A DNA stretch of 64,000 nucleotides, taken from the NCBI GenBank assembly GCA_003254925.1, contig QANZ01043388.1:64050-128049 (forward strand), in the 5' to 3' direction. Both the position numbers and the translations under genes were made by a program. Below, piece after piece: positions 1 through 15,075 of the stretch. How positions within the stretch are numbered: position 1 is the first letter of the stretch; the number at the start of each line of letters is the position of its first letter. Origin of the DNA: Chamaecrista fasciculata. Lineage: Eukaryota; Streptophyta; Magnoliopsida; Fabales; Fabaceae. Under the pieces are notes generated by a model, which was not told where the DNA came from, searched no databases, and was given only the letters and a program-made list of their open reading frames with translations.

Positions 1-644
1 GGATGAACCAACGCAACCCCGAGGATTTTCAGATCTGAAGATTTCTCAGATTCTAGATCTGGATCTGGATTTCCGATCGCCATGGCCAGATTATGAGCTA
101 TATTAGCGCCGGCGCTATCGCCGCCGAGGAAAACCCTATCGAAATCGGCGTGGTGGTTAAGCCAAGGCTCGGGACCAGGATTTCTCCGATGGGCGGCGAT
201 CCAGTGAAGCGCGGCGGAGGAATCGTTATAGGCGGCGGGGATAGGGTGTTCGGGAGCTAACCTGTAATCGACGGAGACGGCGAGGATGTTGGAATTTGCG
301 ACGAGGGCGGAGACGTAGTTGTGGAAGAGGGAGTTGAAAGGGGAGGAGATGAGGAAGCCGCCGCCATGGAAGTAGATGAGGAGAGGAAGCTTGTGGTTAG
401 GATTGGAAAGAGTTTGTTTGGGAAGGAAGAGACGAGCGGAGATATGGTAGGGTTCAGATAGAATGGTTACGTCTTTTGATGAAATGGTGCCGTTTGGAGG
501 GTCGATGATCGCAGGGACGATGTCGGTGCCGCGGAATCGCTCGACGGTGCCGTCGTTGAAGACGCGGAGGAAGCCGGCGAATTCGGTGACTACTTCGGCG
601 TTAATGGAGGAAGAAGAGCTTGATGATGATGATGATGACTCCAT
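1..644 (-). CDS. Class-I carboxylesterase (CXE, alpha/beta hydrolase), 5' part
   Basis: Reading the minus strand from the ATG at 644-642 gives an open frame to the window edge (about 214 residues, no intron seen). The product starts with a run of 11 serines. It then shows the plant carboxylesterase layout: an FLRVFNDGTVER segment, the oxyanion-hole motif HGGGF at residues 93-97, DYRLAPEHP at 126-134 and the nucleophile elbow GDSAG with Ser177. The catalytic Asp and His would lie beyond the left edge. Members of this family (about 310-340 aa, related to the gibberellin receptor GID1 and to tuliposide or HID-type enzymes) hydrolyse ester bonds of small metabolites in the cytosol; the substrate cannot be told. 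The intact Ser and HGG motif argue for an active esterase rather than a GID1-like receptor. The gene is divergent from the CDPK gene, with about 4 kb between them. Confidence 0.93.
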   Translation of the reverse strand, partial: MESSSSSSSSSSSINAEVVTEFAGFLRVFNDGTVERFRGTDIVPAIIDPPNGTISSKDVTILSEPYHISARLFLPKQTLSNPNHKLPLLIYFHGGGFLISSPFNSLFHNYVSALVANSNILAVSVDYRLAPEHPIPAAYNDSSAALHWIAAHRRNPGPEPWLNHHADFDRVFLGGDSAGANIAHNLAMAIGNPDPDLESEKSSDLKILGVALVH

Positions 645-1151
645 AGTCCATATATTATCAGTTATTCTCAGGGGCTAAAAATTGGAGTGAGGAAGCAGAT
701 TGGAATAGTACTATCAAGGATGGATGAATTAATATAAGGTCTCTTTCTGGGAAATGTTAAAGTATTATTTGGATTGAAATACTCATGTTTGTCGTTTTCA
801 ACATACAGCATCTTGTGAAAGACATAACAGAATCTTGTTAATAAAAAACATTTAAAAGTGGTAAGCTTCAAAGTTAGATGGGGCATCAAAGTCTCTTTTT
901 TTCATAACTCCCACAGGGCAGACGAAGGTGAAGAAGAAGCTGGATATGAAATGGTTGTGCTTGAGCAGCAGCTATGAACACTAAAATAAGGGAAGAAGAA
1001 GAAGATGGCGTTAAAATGAAGGACGCAATATCGATGCTGGATGGCTTTAATGGCTTAAATTGAGTGAAATGCAGTTTTTGTTTTTCTTTTGTGAGAAATG
1101 CATAGAATTTCTAAGGAACTGGATCATGGACAATTTTAAATGGTGTGCAGT
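645..1151. other. Upstream region of the carboxylesterase
   Basis: This holds the likely promoter and 5' leader of the minus-strand carboxylesterase. It is AT-rich and no conserved element is recognised. Short open frames here have no family resemblance. Confidence 0.4.
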
Positions 1152-1556
1152 CTTTGCATTCTAAGGAATTTTGGTCATTCATTCTCTGGATCTTTCAGAT
1201 CATGTCACATCTCTTAACTTTGCACAAACAGACTGTTTCAGCCAGCAACTTTGCTTCCCTTCAAAATCCTCATGCACATATTGTTCGTTATCAAACAAAA
1301 CTTATTACACAATTTTAAAGTTTCAACCATGGCATGGATAAAAATCTATACTGAATCCAAGAAGATATCGCTGTCGTCACTCGCTGAGTATGAGTATCAG
1401 AGAAGAGAAGAGAACCTTTTTGACTTGGATTTCAGATGAGGATTTCGAAGAGAGGCAAACTTGCTGTCTGAAACAGTGTGTTTGTGCAAAGTTAAGAGAC
1501 ATGGCATGATATGAAAGGTCCAGAGAATGAATGACCAAAATTTCTTAGAATGCACA
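1152..1556. repeat. Long imperfect hairpin (about 122-bp inverted repeat, 162-bp loop)
   Basis: Positions 1152-1273 are the reverse complement of 1436-1556 with about 13 mismatches by eye (near 89% identity) and almost no gaps. The arms contain perfect complementary runs of 21-24 bases, for example around 1169-1190 and 1210-1230. A transcript through here would fold into a long stem. The arms lack a clear terminal motif or target-site duplication, so it could be a MITE, an inverted gene-fragment duplication, or a young MIRNA/siRNA hairpin locus. No known miRNA sequence is recognised. Confidence 0.8.
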
Positions 1557-2397
1557 GATATAGTTCCACATTATTCATGAAATAAAAATAGGTCAAACAT
1601 TCATTTTGATCTTTAAAGTGTTTATCAGAAACTTTGTTTTGGTCCATAAATATTTTTTCTATTATTCTTTGGTCCTTAATGTTTTCTAATCCAACTGTAA
1701 AAATAATTTTTAGAATTAAACTAACTTGTTCTTTACTCTCATCAACAATTGAATCGGTCACACTATGCAATCCTACCCAATTTTGACAAAATTGATTACT
1801 TACAACCGTGTAGGTTTTCTTGTTCTTTATATAAATATTAACAATAAAAATTTAATTTTCCAACAATTTATGAGAGGTTCAATTTGATTTATTTAACGGT
1901 AAATTACGAGGAAAATCTATGTGATTTAATTAGATATCGGGTCCTTGTAATTTAAAAAATATTAATTTAGGACTTTAAGTTTATTCCGTTAGTAGAAAGG
2001 ATCCTTGTGATACATTTCGGTTTAAAAATTAATGAAAAAATGTATTTTTATCTAAATTTCACCCATTCTTTCAAGATTTTCTTTCATTCGGGTCATTGAT
2101 TAATCTCAAAATAGTTCAAAAAATCTATCATTTTTATTAGAAACCACAATTCAAGTTTTACTCATATTCTATCAGATCTCCAACTTGATGAAAATGAAAC
2201 TAGATTTTAATATAATGTTTGGGAATGTTAGAATACATAAAAAAAAAATTACCATTTGACAGCAATAACACTCAAGGGAAAACCAACAAAACGAATGAGT
2301 ATTCTATTAGGCGAAATTGACGAGAAAAGATGAAGCAATTTCCACCTAGAGGAGAAGAGAATGAGGAGCCTATATTCGTTGCGGATCTCTGACATAC

Positions 2398-2555
2398 GCA
2401 ATTTGGATCCTCTACGGTGCACTATAGATGAAGTCCAGAGAGAAAAAGGAACAAGTAGAGAGAGAAAGTGGGTCTCACTGACACTTTCTCTCTCTAACTT
2501 ATTCCTTTCTCTCTCAGCACTATACCCCTAAAGTATTATAGAGGATCCAAATTGC
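2398..2555. mobile_element. Fold-back MITE, copy 1 (GCAATTTGGATCC ends)
   Basis: A 158-bp palindromic element. It opens with GCAATTTGGATCCTCT and closes with AGAGGATCCAAATTGC, and the interior (GA-rich left arm, CT-rich right arm) is also self-complementary with a tiny loop near 2470-2480. It is flanked by 8-bp near-identical target duplications, TGACATAC (2390-2397) and CGACATAC (2556-2563). An 8-bp duplication fits a hAT-type non-autonomous element. A second copy lies at 46454-46597. Confidence 0.75.
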
Positions 2556-2563
2556 CGACATAC

Positions 2564-4733
2564 GGCATTCTAGGGAGGTCGTCGGTGACTTTTGTGATGG
2601 TGAGGAAGAGATGAACGTTGATTGAAATGGAGATGAAGTGAGTGGAGGAAGAAAACGGAGTGGAAGGGACTAAAATGGTGCAAGTGTAATTTCTAGAAAC
2701 TTTATGGGTACATGTGGTAATTTAGTTGCAGGATCCAAAAGCCAGAAGCCTAAAATTACTGTTTTATCCCGTAAAAACATATTTATTTTAAAACAGTTCC
2801 TAAAAACATGAAATTTAAAAAATAGAATTTTCCAACAAAATTTATATAGTTTTGCTTGTTGCGAAGTATAGGTTTCAAATGTGTAATTTATTTTTAAAAA
2901 ATTTTCTCTATCAATTATTATTTCTTATTTAAAAGTGTCTTATAACAAAACCACAAAATAATCTATGTAAAATTTTTAAATTAGATTACTCCCAAAATTT
3001 ATCTACAAGTTTAGAATAACTTCTAAATTCACTATATAATCTTATTTTAGACAAACTAAAGTTTAATATTTTTTTTATAAATTGTTGGGATATTAAATGT
3101 TAGATTCTATTTGTTTCTTTTTTTGCCTATAAATGGCGAACCACGAGCGTCGATGGGGGTTGAAAAATTTTTGGGTTTTGCTGAGTTTCAGTCTATGAAG
3201 CATGGACACTTCATTTTAAAGGTGTGCTGCCGTGTCAGACACAGATATAACACACATACGACACATATTCATAAGTTTCAGAACATAAAATCATTTGTTG
3301 TGACTTCAATATGACAAATAATAAAAAATAATGACATATATTATGAATAAATATTATAATTTTTAAAATTTTCAAAAAAATTTATGGATTTTTAATTATT
3401 TTTATATTTAAAATATATGTGAACAAAATCGATAGAGGGACAAATGAAATTGAGTTGAAATCCGGAGAAAAAATGTCTTGGGGAAGTGATTTCAAGTGGT
3501 GAATTTGATTTTCGTATTTTTTTGTTAGGTCGAATTTTTTTCACTTTTAATCGTGTTTGTGTTGTTGTTACTCTTTTACTACTTGATTTCATTTGGGTCG
3601 ATAATCTTTTGTTCGAAAATGGCATGAAAATGAGAAATAATGGATCAATATTTTCTATTTGTAAGTTTTAGGGACCTGTTAAATAAAGATGATAAACTTT
3701 TTGGATTATTCTAAGATGAATCAGGACTTGAATGAAAGAAAATCTTGAAAGAAGGGATAAAATCTTAATAAAAACGTATTTTTTTGTTAATTTTTTGACG
3801 TAAATATATGATAAGGATTTTTTCTGCTAATAAAGTAAATCTCAACTTTTAAATTGACACTAATTAACACTTTTAAAACAATAAAGACATGATTTCTAAT
3901 TACTCCGAATAGAATGACTTTCTTTATCATTTACCCTTTATTCAATATTGAAAACATTATTGGGGTTTTTTTATTTACAAAATAGAAAAACAATTTTGAT
4001 CACAAAAAAAAATTATTTTCCATATAGTGCCACGTGATATTCATTTATTTTCAACTTTTTTTTTTTAGAAAAATAAAAAAATCGCAGGTCAAACTGCGAT
4101 TTGCATTAATTGCCCTGCAAGCCAATATTTTTTTGTGTGATCAAATTTTTTTTTTTGTATTATGTAAATAAAAAAACCCATTTATGACATCACAAAAAGT
4201 AACAAAATTTCTTGAAGAAAAATACGACATAGTGGGTCCTATTCTTATCTTCTTCTACTGAATATAATGGTGACGCTGTAAGATATATTGTGGCACAGCT
4301 ATGTAATACTCTATATAACATTTGTGATTGTCCACCACCTATGATGATTGATGAAGCAGCTTCTCATCCAATAAATCGAAGCCTCAAGTAAATAAATACC
4401 CTCCAATTTCTCCAATCATTATTGGCGTTTGAAAATTGTGCACATCAACAAAAATAAAAAAGTAAATGAGATTTTTTACTAATAGACAAAAAGGAAAAAA
4501 AAAGAAACAGATTTTTCATTTTTGAGAATACAATAGAGAGAGAAAGAGAGGGGAAAAAAAATAGAGGGAAAGAAAGGTGGAGAAAAGAAAGAAAAGAAAA
4601 CCCATGTTTGAAGCTTAATCACTCTGCAAGAGCACGATCAACAAATCTTGAATCTTCAAACAAACCCAATTTTTATTCGTCGAAGAAAAGAAAACCCATA
4701 TTTGCTAGCCATTGATTGAATTGAGATTTCGAA
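2564..4733. other. Intergenic region and CDPK promoter/5' leader
   Basis: AT-rich DNA without a recognisable gene. From about 4510 the plus strand becomes a purine-rich GAGAGAAAGAGAG/GGAAAG tract followed by a short leader to the CDPK ATG at 4734. Such GA tracts are usual in plant 5' leaders. No TATA box can be assigned with certainty. Confidence 0.4.
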
Positions 4734-9868
<5,135 letters not shown>

Positions 9869-10675
9869 GATATATAACATAAACATAAAGCTAATCCTTT
9901 TTGTACAGTTAGGGAGCATGGCTATAGATGACAAGTCTTGGTCAGTCTTAACAGCTTCATGATTTTGAGATATGTTGCTTTGTATTGAAATGTTTTGTTA
10001 TTTTTTGAGCCTTATTAATGGATTTTTCATAAATTGATAGATACTCAACTCAGGAACTGGATCCTCTATAATTGACATCCTTGCTTTTCTCTGTAGTCAA
10101 ACAATTAAGTAGTAAAATTGTCACATTATCTTCTGATATTAATGAAACTCTTTGTCTCATTTTTTCAATCTTATTTCTGTCCCTCAAATACAAAGAACTT
10201 CAGAGGAACTAAATTCAGAGAATCCATATTGGCCTACTCATCACTGCATTAACATTAACATTCACATTCACATCACTGCATTAACATTAGTGTAAGATAT
10301 GGTGCAAGTTTGTAATAGATTGAGAAGTTAAGATGATGATTAATTCTTTTTTAAAAAAAAAAATTAAGAGGTTTCATCAAGCAAGGAGACCGAGAAATTT
10401 ACTAACACATATAAATACATCAAAGGCGAATTCTATTTTCAAAAATTTAGAGTTTATCCTAAAGTTGAGTTTTCTTTAGTTCTACACTTCTACTAGAAAA
10501 ATGAAGCTGTGTGCAATTTTGGGGGAAAAGAAGTGGCAAACCTGGGTCAATTCATTTTTCCTTGGGATTAAATCATTAACTCAAACATTTTTAATTTCAT
10601 TGACGAAATTATATATTTAGTATTTACTCGATGGACAATATATATTTATATATAGATATATTGAAAAGGTCAAAT
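9869..10675. other. CDPK 3' region and intergenic DNA
   Basis: Begins with the CDPK 3' UTR. A short imperfect tandem of CATTAACATTAACATTCACATT lies at about 10238-10290. No gene is seen. Confidence 0.4.
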
Positions 10676-11210
10676 ATTATTCTAGTCCTCAAACTATAGG
10701 GTTCATTTTATTTTGGTCATAAATTTATTTTGTGTTTCATTTTGGTCTCCAAAATATGATTTCGTCTGTTTTTTACTATTAACTTTAACTTGTACAATTG
10801 AAATAGACAATTTGTCTTTCATATATATATATATATATATATCATAATAAGTGAATTAATAAAGAAAAACAAAAAAAATTCACTCTTTTAAAAAAAATCA
10901 ATTGCAAATTGCCAAATTTATCTCCAATTTATAATTAAAAAAGAAGATTTTTTTCTTCTCTTTACCAACTTATTTATTCTAACACAACTATTATTAAAAA
11001 AAAAATTTATTCTAACACAAAAGAAAGAGAAATGATACACCTTAACTATTTAGATTAGAAATAATGGAAGAAACTAGACCAAATTACATTTTGAGGACCA
11101 AAATGAAACAAATGTGAAAGCTTGAAGAGCAAAATCGAACAAAAATAGTTTTAGGATTGAAATGAAACTAAGTTCATAATTCGAGGACGAAAATGAGATT
11201 CTGACCTATT
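10676..11210. repeat. Fold-back element (TTTTGGTCCTC family)
   Basis: The left arm reads AAAGGTCAAATATTATTCTAG then TCCTCAAACTA and CATTTTGGTC repeated; the right arm is its imperfect reverse complement (GAGGACCAAAATGAAAC, ending AATGAGATTCTGACCT). A (TA)n run sits at about 10820-10843. Similar GAGGACCAAAATGAAACTAA units recur at 33460-34440. Confidence 0.6.
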
Positions 11211-11215
11211 AAAAA

Positions 11216-11447
11216 GAGTAAACTAACAATTTGGTCCTTGAAAGATCATCAAGCTAACAACTCGGTCCCTAAAAGATTAAAATACACATTCAGTCCCTGA
11301 AAGATTAAAATGGTATACGTTTCAGTCCCTGAAAGATTAAAATAGTGTATAATTTAGTCTATAAAAGACTAATTACTATAGCGTTTTAATTTTTTAGGGA
11401 CTAATTGTGTATTTTAATCTTTCAGGGACCAAATTGTTAATTTACTC
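11216..11447. repeat. Fold-back element with repeated TCAGTCCCTGAAAGAT motif
   Basis: Outer ends GAGTAAACTAACAATTTGGTCC and GGACCAAATTGTTAATTTACTC are inverted. Inside, the motif (T)CAGTCCCTGAAAGATTAAAAT recurs about every 35-40 bases. Related copies lie at 18749-18850 and 38308-38570. Confidence 0.7.
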
Positions 11448-11580
11448 AAAAAAAAAAAAAAGAAAAAGAAAAGGGAGTGGGTATATGAGTCATTTTAGAT
11501 AAAACGGATAGGATAGGTCCTTTACCTTAGCGACTATCTAAACAAAAGCGAGAGAGAGAGACACAGAGAGAGCCTAAACA

Positions 11581-13836
11581 ATGGCTTCCTCTACTCTTTC
11601 CTTATGCTCTTCCTTTGCTTCTCATCTCTCCATTTCTCCTCATAAGCTAAACCCTAACCCTAACCCTCCTTCTCTCTCTTTTCTCTCTCCTCCTTCTCAC
11701 TCTCTCTCTCTTCATTCCACTTTCTCCCCTCGCCTTCCTTTCTCTTCCCTCCCCAAATCCTCCGACTCCGACGCCGCCGTTGCTCTCTCCGAACCGCAAT
11801 TACCGTCACCGGAGCTCCAATCCGTCGAAGCTTCCCCGCCGGAGCAGCCTCCCAAGCGCGAGCAGGTTTTTGCTGTTGTCATGGTCAGTGAATTCTTTCA
11901 ATGTGGTTTCTACTTGCTATTTATTGAACCGCTGTCAAATTCAGTGATTTCGATTGTGATTTTAGGATAATTGTTTTTGCTGTTGTTTTATGGTTTTTGG
12001 ATTTGGTAGATAATTGATATTTTTGCTTTGTTCAGATTGGCTCACGTCAGTATATCGTTTTTCCTGGCCGGTGGTTATATACTCAGAGGCTCAAAGGAGC
12101 TAACGTTAATGATAAGGTTTAGGCTCTTCTTTTCCTGTTTTTTTTTTTTTTTTTTTTTTNTTTTTTTTTTTTTTTTAGTTTCTGCCGTTTGACATTATGA
12201 CTCCTGATAATTCACCATTGTTTTATTTCCTTCGCCTATAGTTATCCATTATTTCTTTATTGCAACCAGTGTCTTTTGTTTCTCAAATTTTCTGGTGAAT
12301 GTGGCCAATTTGCTGCAACTACAAATTTCACTTATGAGCTGGCATTTATGAAATTCTTAAACCTGATGCTGCAGTTTCTGTTATTTATATGAGTGGCCTG
12401 ATTATTAACAGAGTGGCACTGTGGCAGTATACTAACATAAACACACACGATTGTTATACATATATCATAAGAAAATCTGTAATAATTATTCATGATTTTA
12501 TATGAAGCATTTTTCTTTCCTGAAGGACTCCAATTGACATATTCTTCTTTCTTGATGAACCCATGCTTCCTATGAATGAGAATCTTTTCCAACTGCCTTG
12601 TGTCAAAAACTCCTATACCATATATATCAAAGAGTATGGCCCTCTTTGTTACAAAAAAAAAAAAAGAGTATGGCCCTCTGGCCGAAGTAAAAGTTCTTTC
12701 TAAAGTAAACTTGTTGATAGATTGATTATTATGAAATTGCAACCTAAACCTAGGTTCTATCTGTGATATGTTCCTCAATATATATCAAAAGTTTCTTTGG
12801 TAATTATACCTGAAACCTAACTGATGAAGTTATCTATGAATGGTTAGGTCAGCTGCCTCGGCCAAAGCATTGCTACTTTACGAATATTTTCCTGTGTTAT
12901 TTAAAGTTCTTTTTTCCATAGTGTTAATTTGATTTTAGCTTTTGTGCAGATTACCCTAAATAAGGTGTTACTGGTTGGCACAAGAACAACAACCTATATT
13001 GGGAAACCAGTGGTAACAAATGCTGTTGTACATGCCACTGTTGAAGAGCAGGTGCCTCTCTTTCTCTCTCTCCCCTTCCTGCAAGTATTAAATAAATTTC
13101 TCTAAGTTTTTCTATTTACTCTGAATGCAGGGTTTAGATCCTAAAGTGATTGTCTTCAAGTATAAAAAGAAGAAGAAGTACAGAAGAAACATTGGTCACC
13201 GACAGGTATCACAGTTATTGTTTTTAAACTCATTCAAGTATAGTGTCTTGCAATTTGCAAATTGCAAACGTGTATCTGAGTGTAGGAGGAGGTCACGGCA
13301 GTAAGCTTTAATGATGCGAACTTACAAAATTCAAACTGTTTTTTGGTGTTTCCATGATGCATTTGCCAGATTTGTTTTCCGTTTTTTTTATGTGGCTTTC
13401 TTAATATAAAGTCTTCCGAGAGCCAATGCTTATCATAATCATTGCGTAGATGGTTTTTGTGGAGGCTATAATCTGTTCTAGGATGATTTACCTATTGTAA
13501 TGAATGCAAAAGTAAAGCGAATTAGGCCTTTCATCAATTTATCTTGATTTGAGAAATTCGCGCCGTATCCCAGTACCCAAACTAATAGAAAGCCCTTTAC
13601 AGTGAGTGATTTGAGTATTATAGTTTTAGTAGGGGTTTGAGTATTAGTTTTATTCCAGATTGTTGAATATTATTATATATTATTTGTTCTTATATTCATA
13701 ATGCTTGTTTCTTTTTATGATGTTTAATTTGGTTTCCAACGCATTGTTACAGCCGAATACACGCATACGGATAAACAGCATTACAGGCTATGAGGACTAC
13801 CCAGCTGTTACTCTAGATGATCTAGAGGACTCTTAG
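11581..13836 (+). CDS. RPL21: Chloroplast ribosomal protein bL21c (50S L21)
   Basis: Five exons: 11581-11883, 12036-12116, 12950-13051, 13131-13205, 13753-13836; 645 nt, 214 aa. The first ~93 residues are Ser/Pro-rich with few acidic residues (MASSTLSLCSSFASHLSIS...), a typical chloroplast transit peptide. The L21 domain follows: VFAVVMIGSRQYIVFPGRW, LKGANVNDKITLNKVLLVG, VTNAVVHATVEEQ, VIVFKYKKKKKYRRNIGHRQ and TRIRINSITGYEDYPA. It binds 23S rRNA in the plastid 50S subunit. The donor of intron 1 is ATG|GTCAGT, slightly off consensus. Intron 2 (12117-12949) carries a poly-T run with an ambiguous base at 12160. The gene is tail to tail with the TMEM41-like gene. Confidence 0.97.
12629..12679. 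mobile_element. Micro-insertion (TTGTTAC + A-run) flanked by 17-bp target duplication
   Basis: AAAGAGTATGGCCCTCT occurs at 12629-12645 and again, identical, at 12663-12679. Between them are only 17 bases, TTGTTAC followed by A10. This is what target-primed insertion of an extremely 5'-truncated SINE or LINE 3' tail would leave. It lies in intron 2 of RPL21. Confidence 0.65.
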
Positions 13837-14429
13837 AATCTATTCACACCTGTGTACTCTGCCAATGTTGTATCTTCTTCCTAGTTTTGTATCTCTGTTC
13901 AGATTTAGTTTTAAACCATCAATGTTACATTAAATTTTTCTCTGCTCAAAGCTCAATGATGTGGTTGCTGAAAGTCTTACCAAACTTTAATTCCCCTCCC
14001 TATTGATGAGGAGTTTTGATTTGCTCGGATGAGGTCTAAATGAATAGATAGTTGTGTTGCCTGATTCTTTAAACTATGACGAAGGAAAATTGTAGTTCTT
14101 CTTGAAAAAAAAAAGCATATGGCATTTTTAAATTTAAATGTCAAATCGCATAATCCTTTTTTGGGACTTGGAATTTCAGCAAATTTTATTTTCTTCGTCT
14201 TGCATGGAAAGATAAATCAGGATTTACAAGTATATCAATATTCCAGTACCTACAATTCACTATCTCTTGTGCAAGCAGAATTTCTGGATGCTTTCTGTTT
14301 TTCTTATTACTACATTCCAATCGTGTACTGCCAGATAGAATCTCATTTAAAAATTTTCTTGCCTATTGAGTAAGAAAAACAATAAAGTCAGAGTAAATTA
14401 AATTTAGGTGGAAAAATGTGTGTCTATTA

Positions 14430-14520
14430 TTCTCTCTCTATCATGATTGGTTATGCATCAAATTTTTAAAACATCAAATGTCTATGGAAAACCTTATAAC
14501 AAATATATAAGGAACTTTAA
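14430..14520. repeat. Dispersed repeat, copy 1
   Basis: Shares TCTCTCTATCATGATTGGT.AT.CAT.AAATTTTT...CATCAAATGT.TAT.G.AAACCTTATA with 36976-37066, with short indels. Identity of the element is unknown. Confidence 0.6.
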
Positions 14521-14689
14521 TTGACTTTCCCTTTCGTTTAATACACTCCCAAATTTGCCTTGCTAGTCATCGTATGAGATTTTTTTTGTGGAGTTTCAGA
14601 TGGTTAAAAACAAAGTGGGGTCTCCCCAAAAAAAAAAAGAAAACAGTACATTTTTTTTGACACTCAAACATTTTATTTAGCTATTTAAA

Positions 14690-14755
14690 GCATCAAGTTG
14701 AGAATGCAAATTTTGCAGCATCAAGTTGAGAATGCAAATTTTGTAGCATCAAGTT
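14690..14755. repeat. 28-bp tandem repeat, about 2.4 units
   Basis: Unit GCATCAAGTTGAGAATGCAA followed by ATTTTGCA begins at 14690 and 14718, with a partial third unit at 14746. It lies beyond the stop of the minus-strand TMEM41-like gene, perhaps in its 3' UTR. Confidence 0.7.
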
Positions 14756-15075
14756 AAACACTATGGAAGTTGAATCTGGTGACATCAAAACAGAAATTGC
14801 TGATCTTGAATTGACAAACAATTGTACAGAGGAGAAATCCACATCTAACTTGGTGTCAGGTATGTGCGCATAAAGCATCAATACTTCCTGTTGCCATCAA
14901 AAGCTAAACATCTAGCAATTTAGAGGCTCCACAAAGAAAAATAAAATGGAGCACATGCCAACGTTTTCGTTATACATTCTTTCTCATGCATATATTGGCA
15001 GATCATTATTTACTATAATTCACCCCTAAGAGTACACATTGTGGTCATATAATTACGTGGGAGCAAAGACAACCT

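Larger units (their letters stand above)
13837..15075. other. Tail-to-tail intergenic region (RPL21 / TMEM41-like)
   Basis: Contains the 3' UTRs of both flanking genes. A dispersed repeat is at 14430-14520 and a 28-bp tandem repeat at 14690-14755. No further gene is seen. Confidence 0.5.

Noticed and set aside
463..678. Plus-strand open frame ending in DDDDDD..
   Set aside because: Antisense shadow of the minus-strand carboxylesterase, whose HGGGF and GDSAG motifs are clear; the Asp run is the complement of the Ser codons.
1152..1556. Known conserved MIRNA gene
   Set aside because: None of the conserved plant miRNA sequences I know is present in the arms, so only an unclassified hairpin is claimed.
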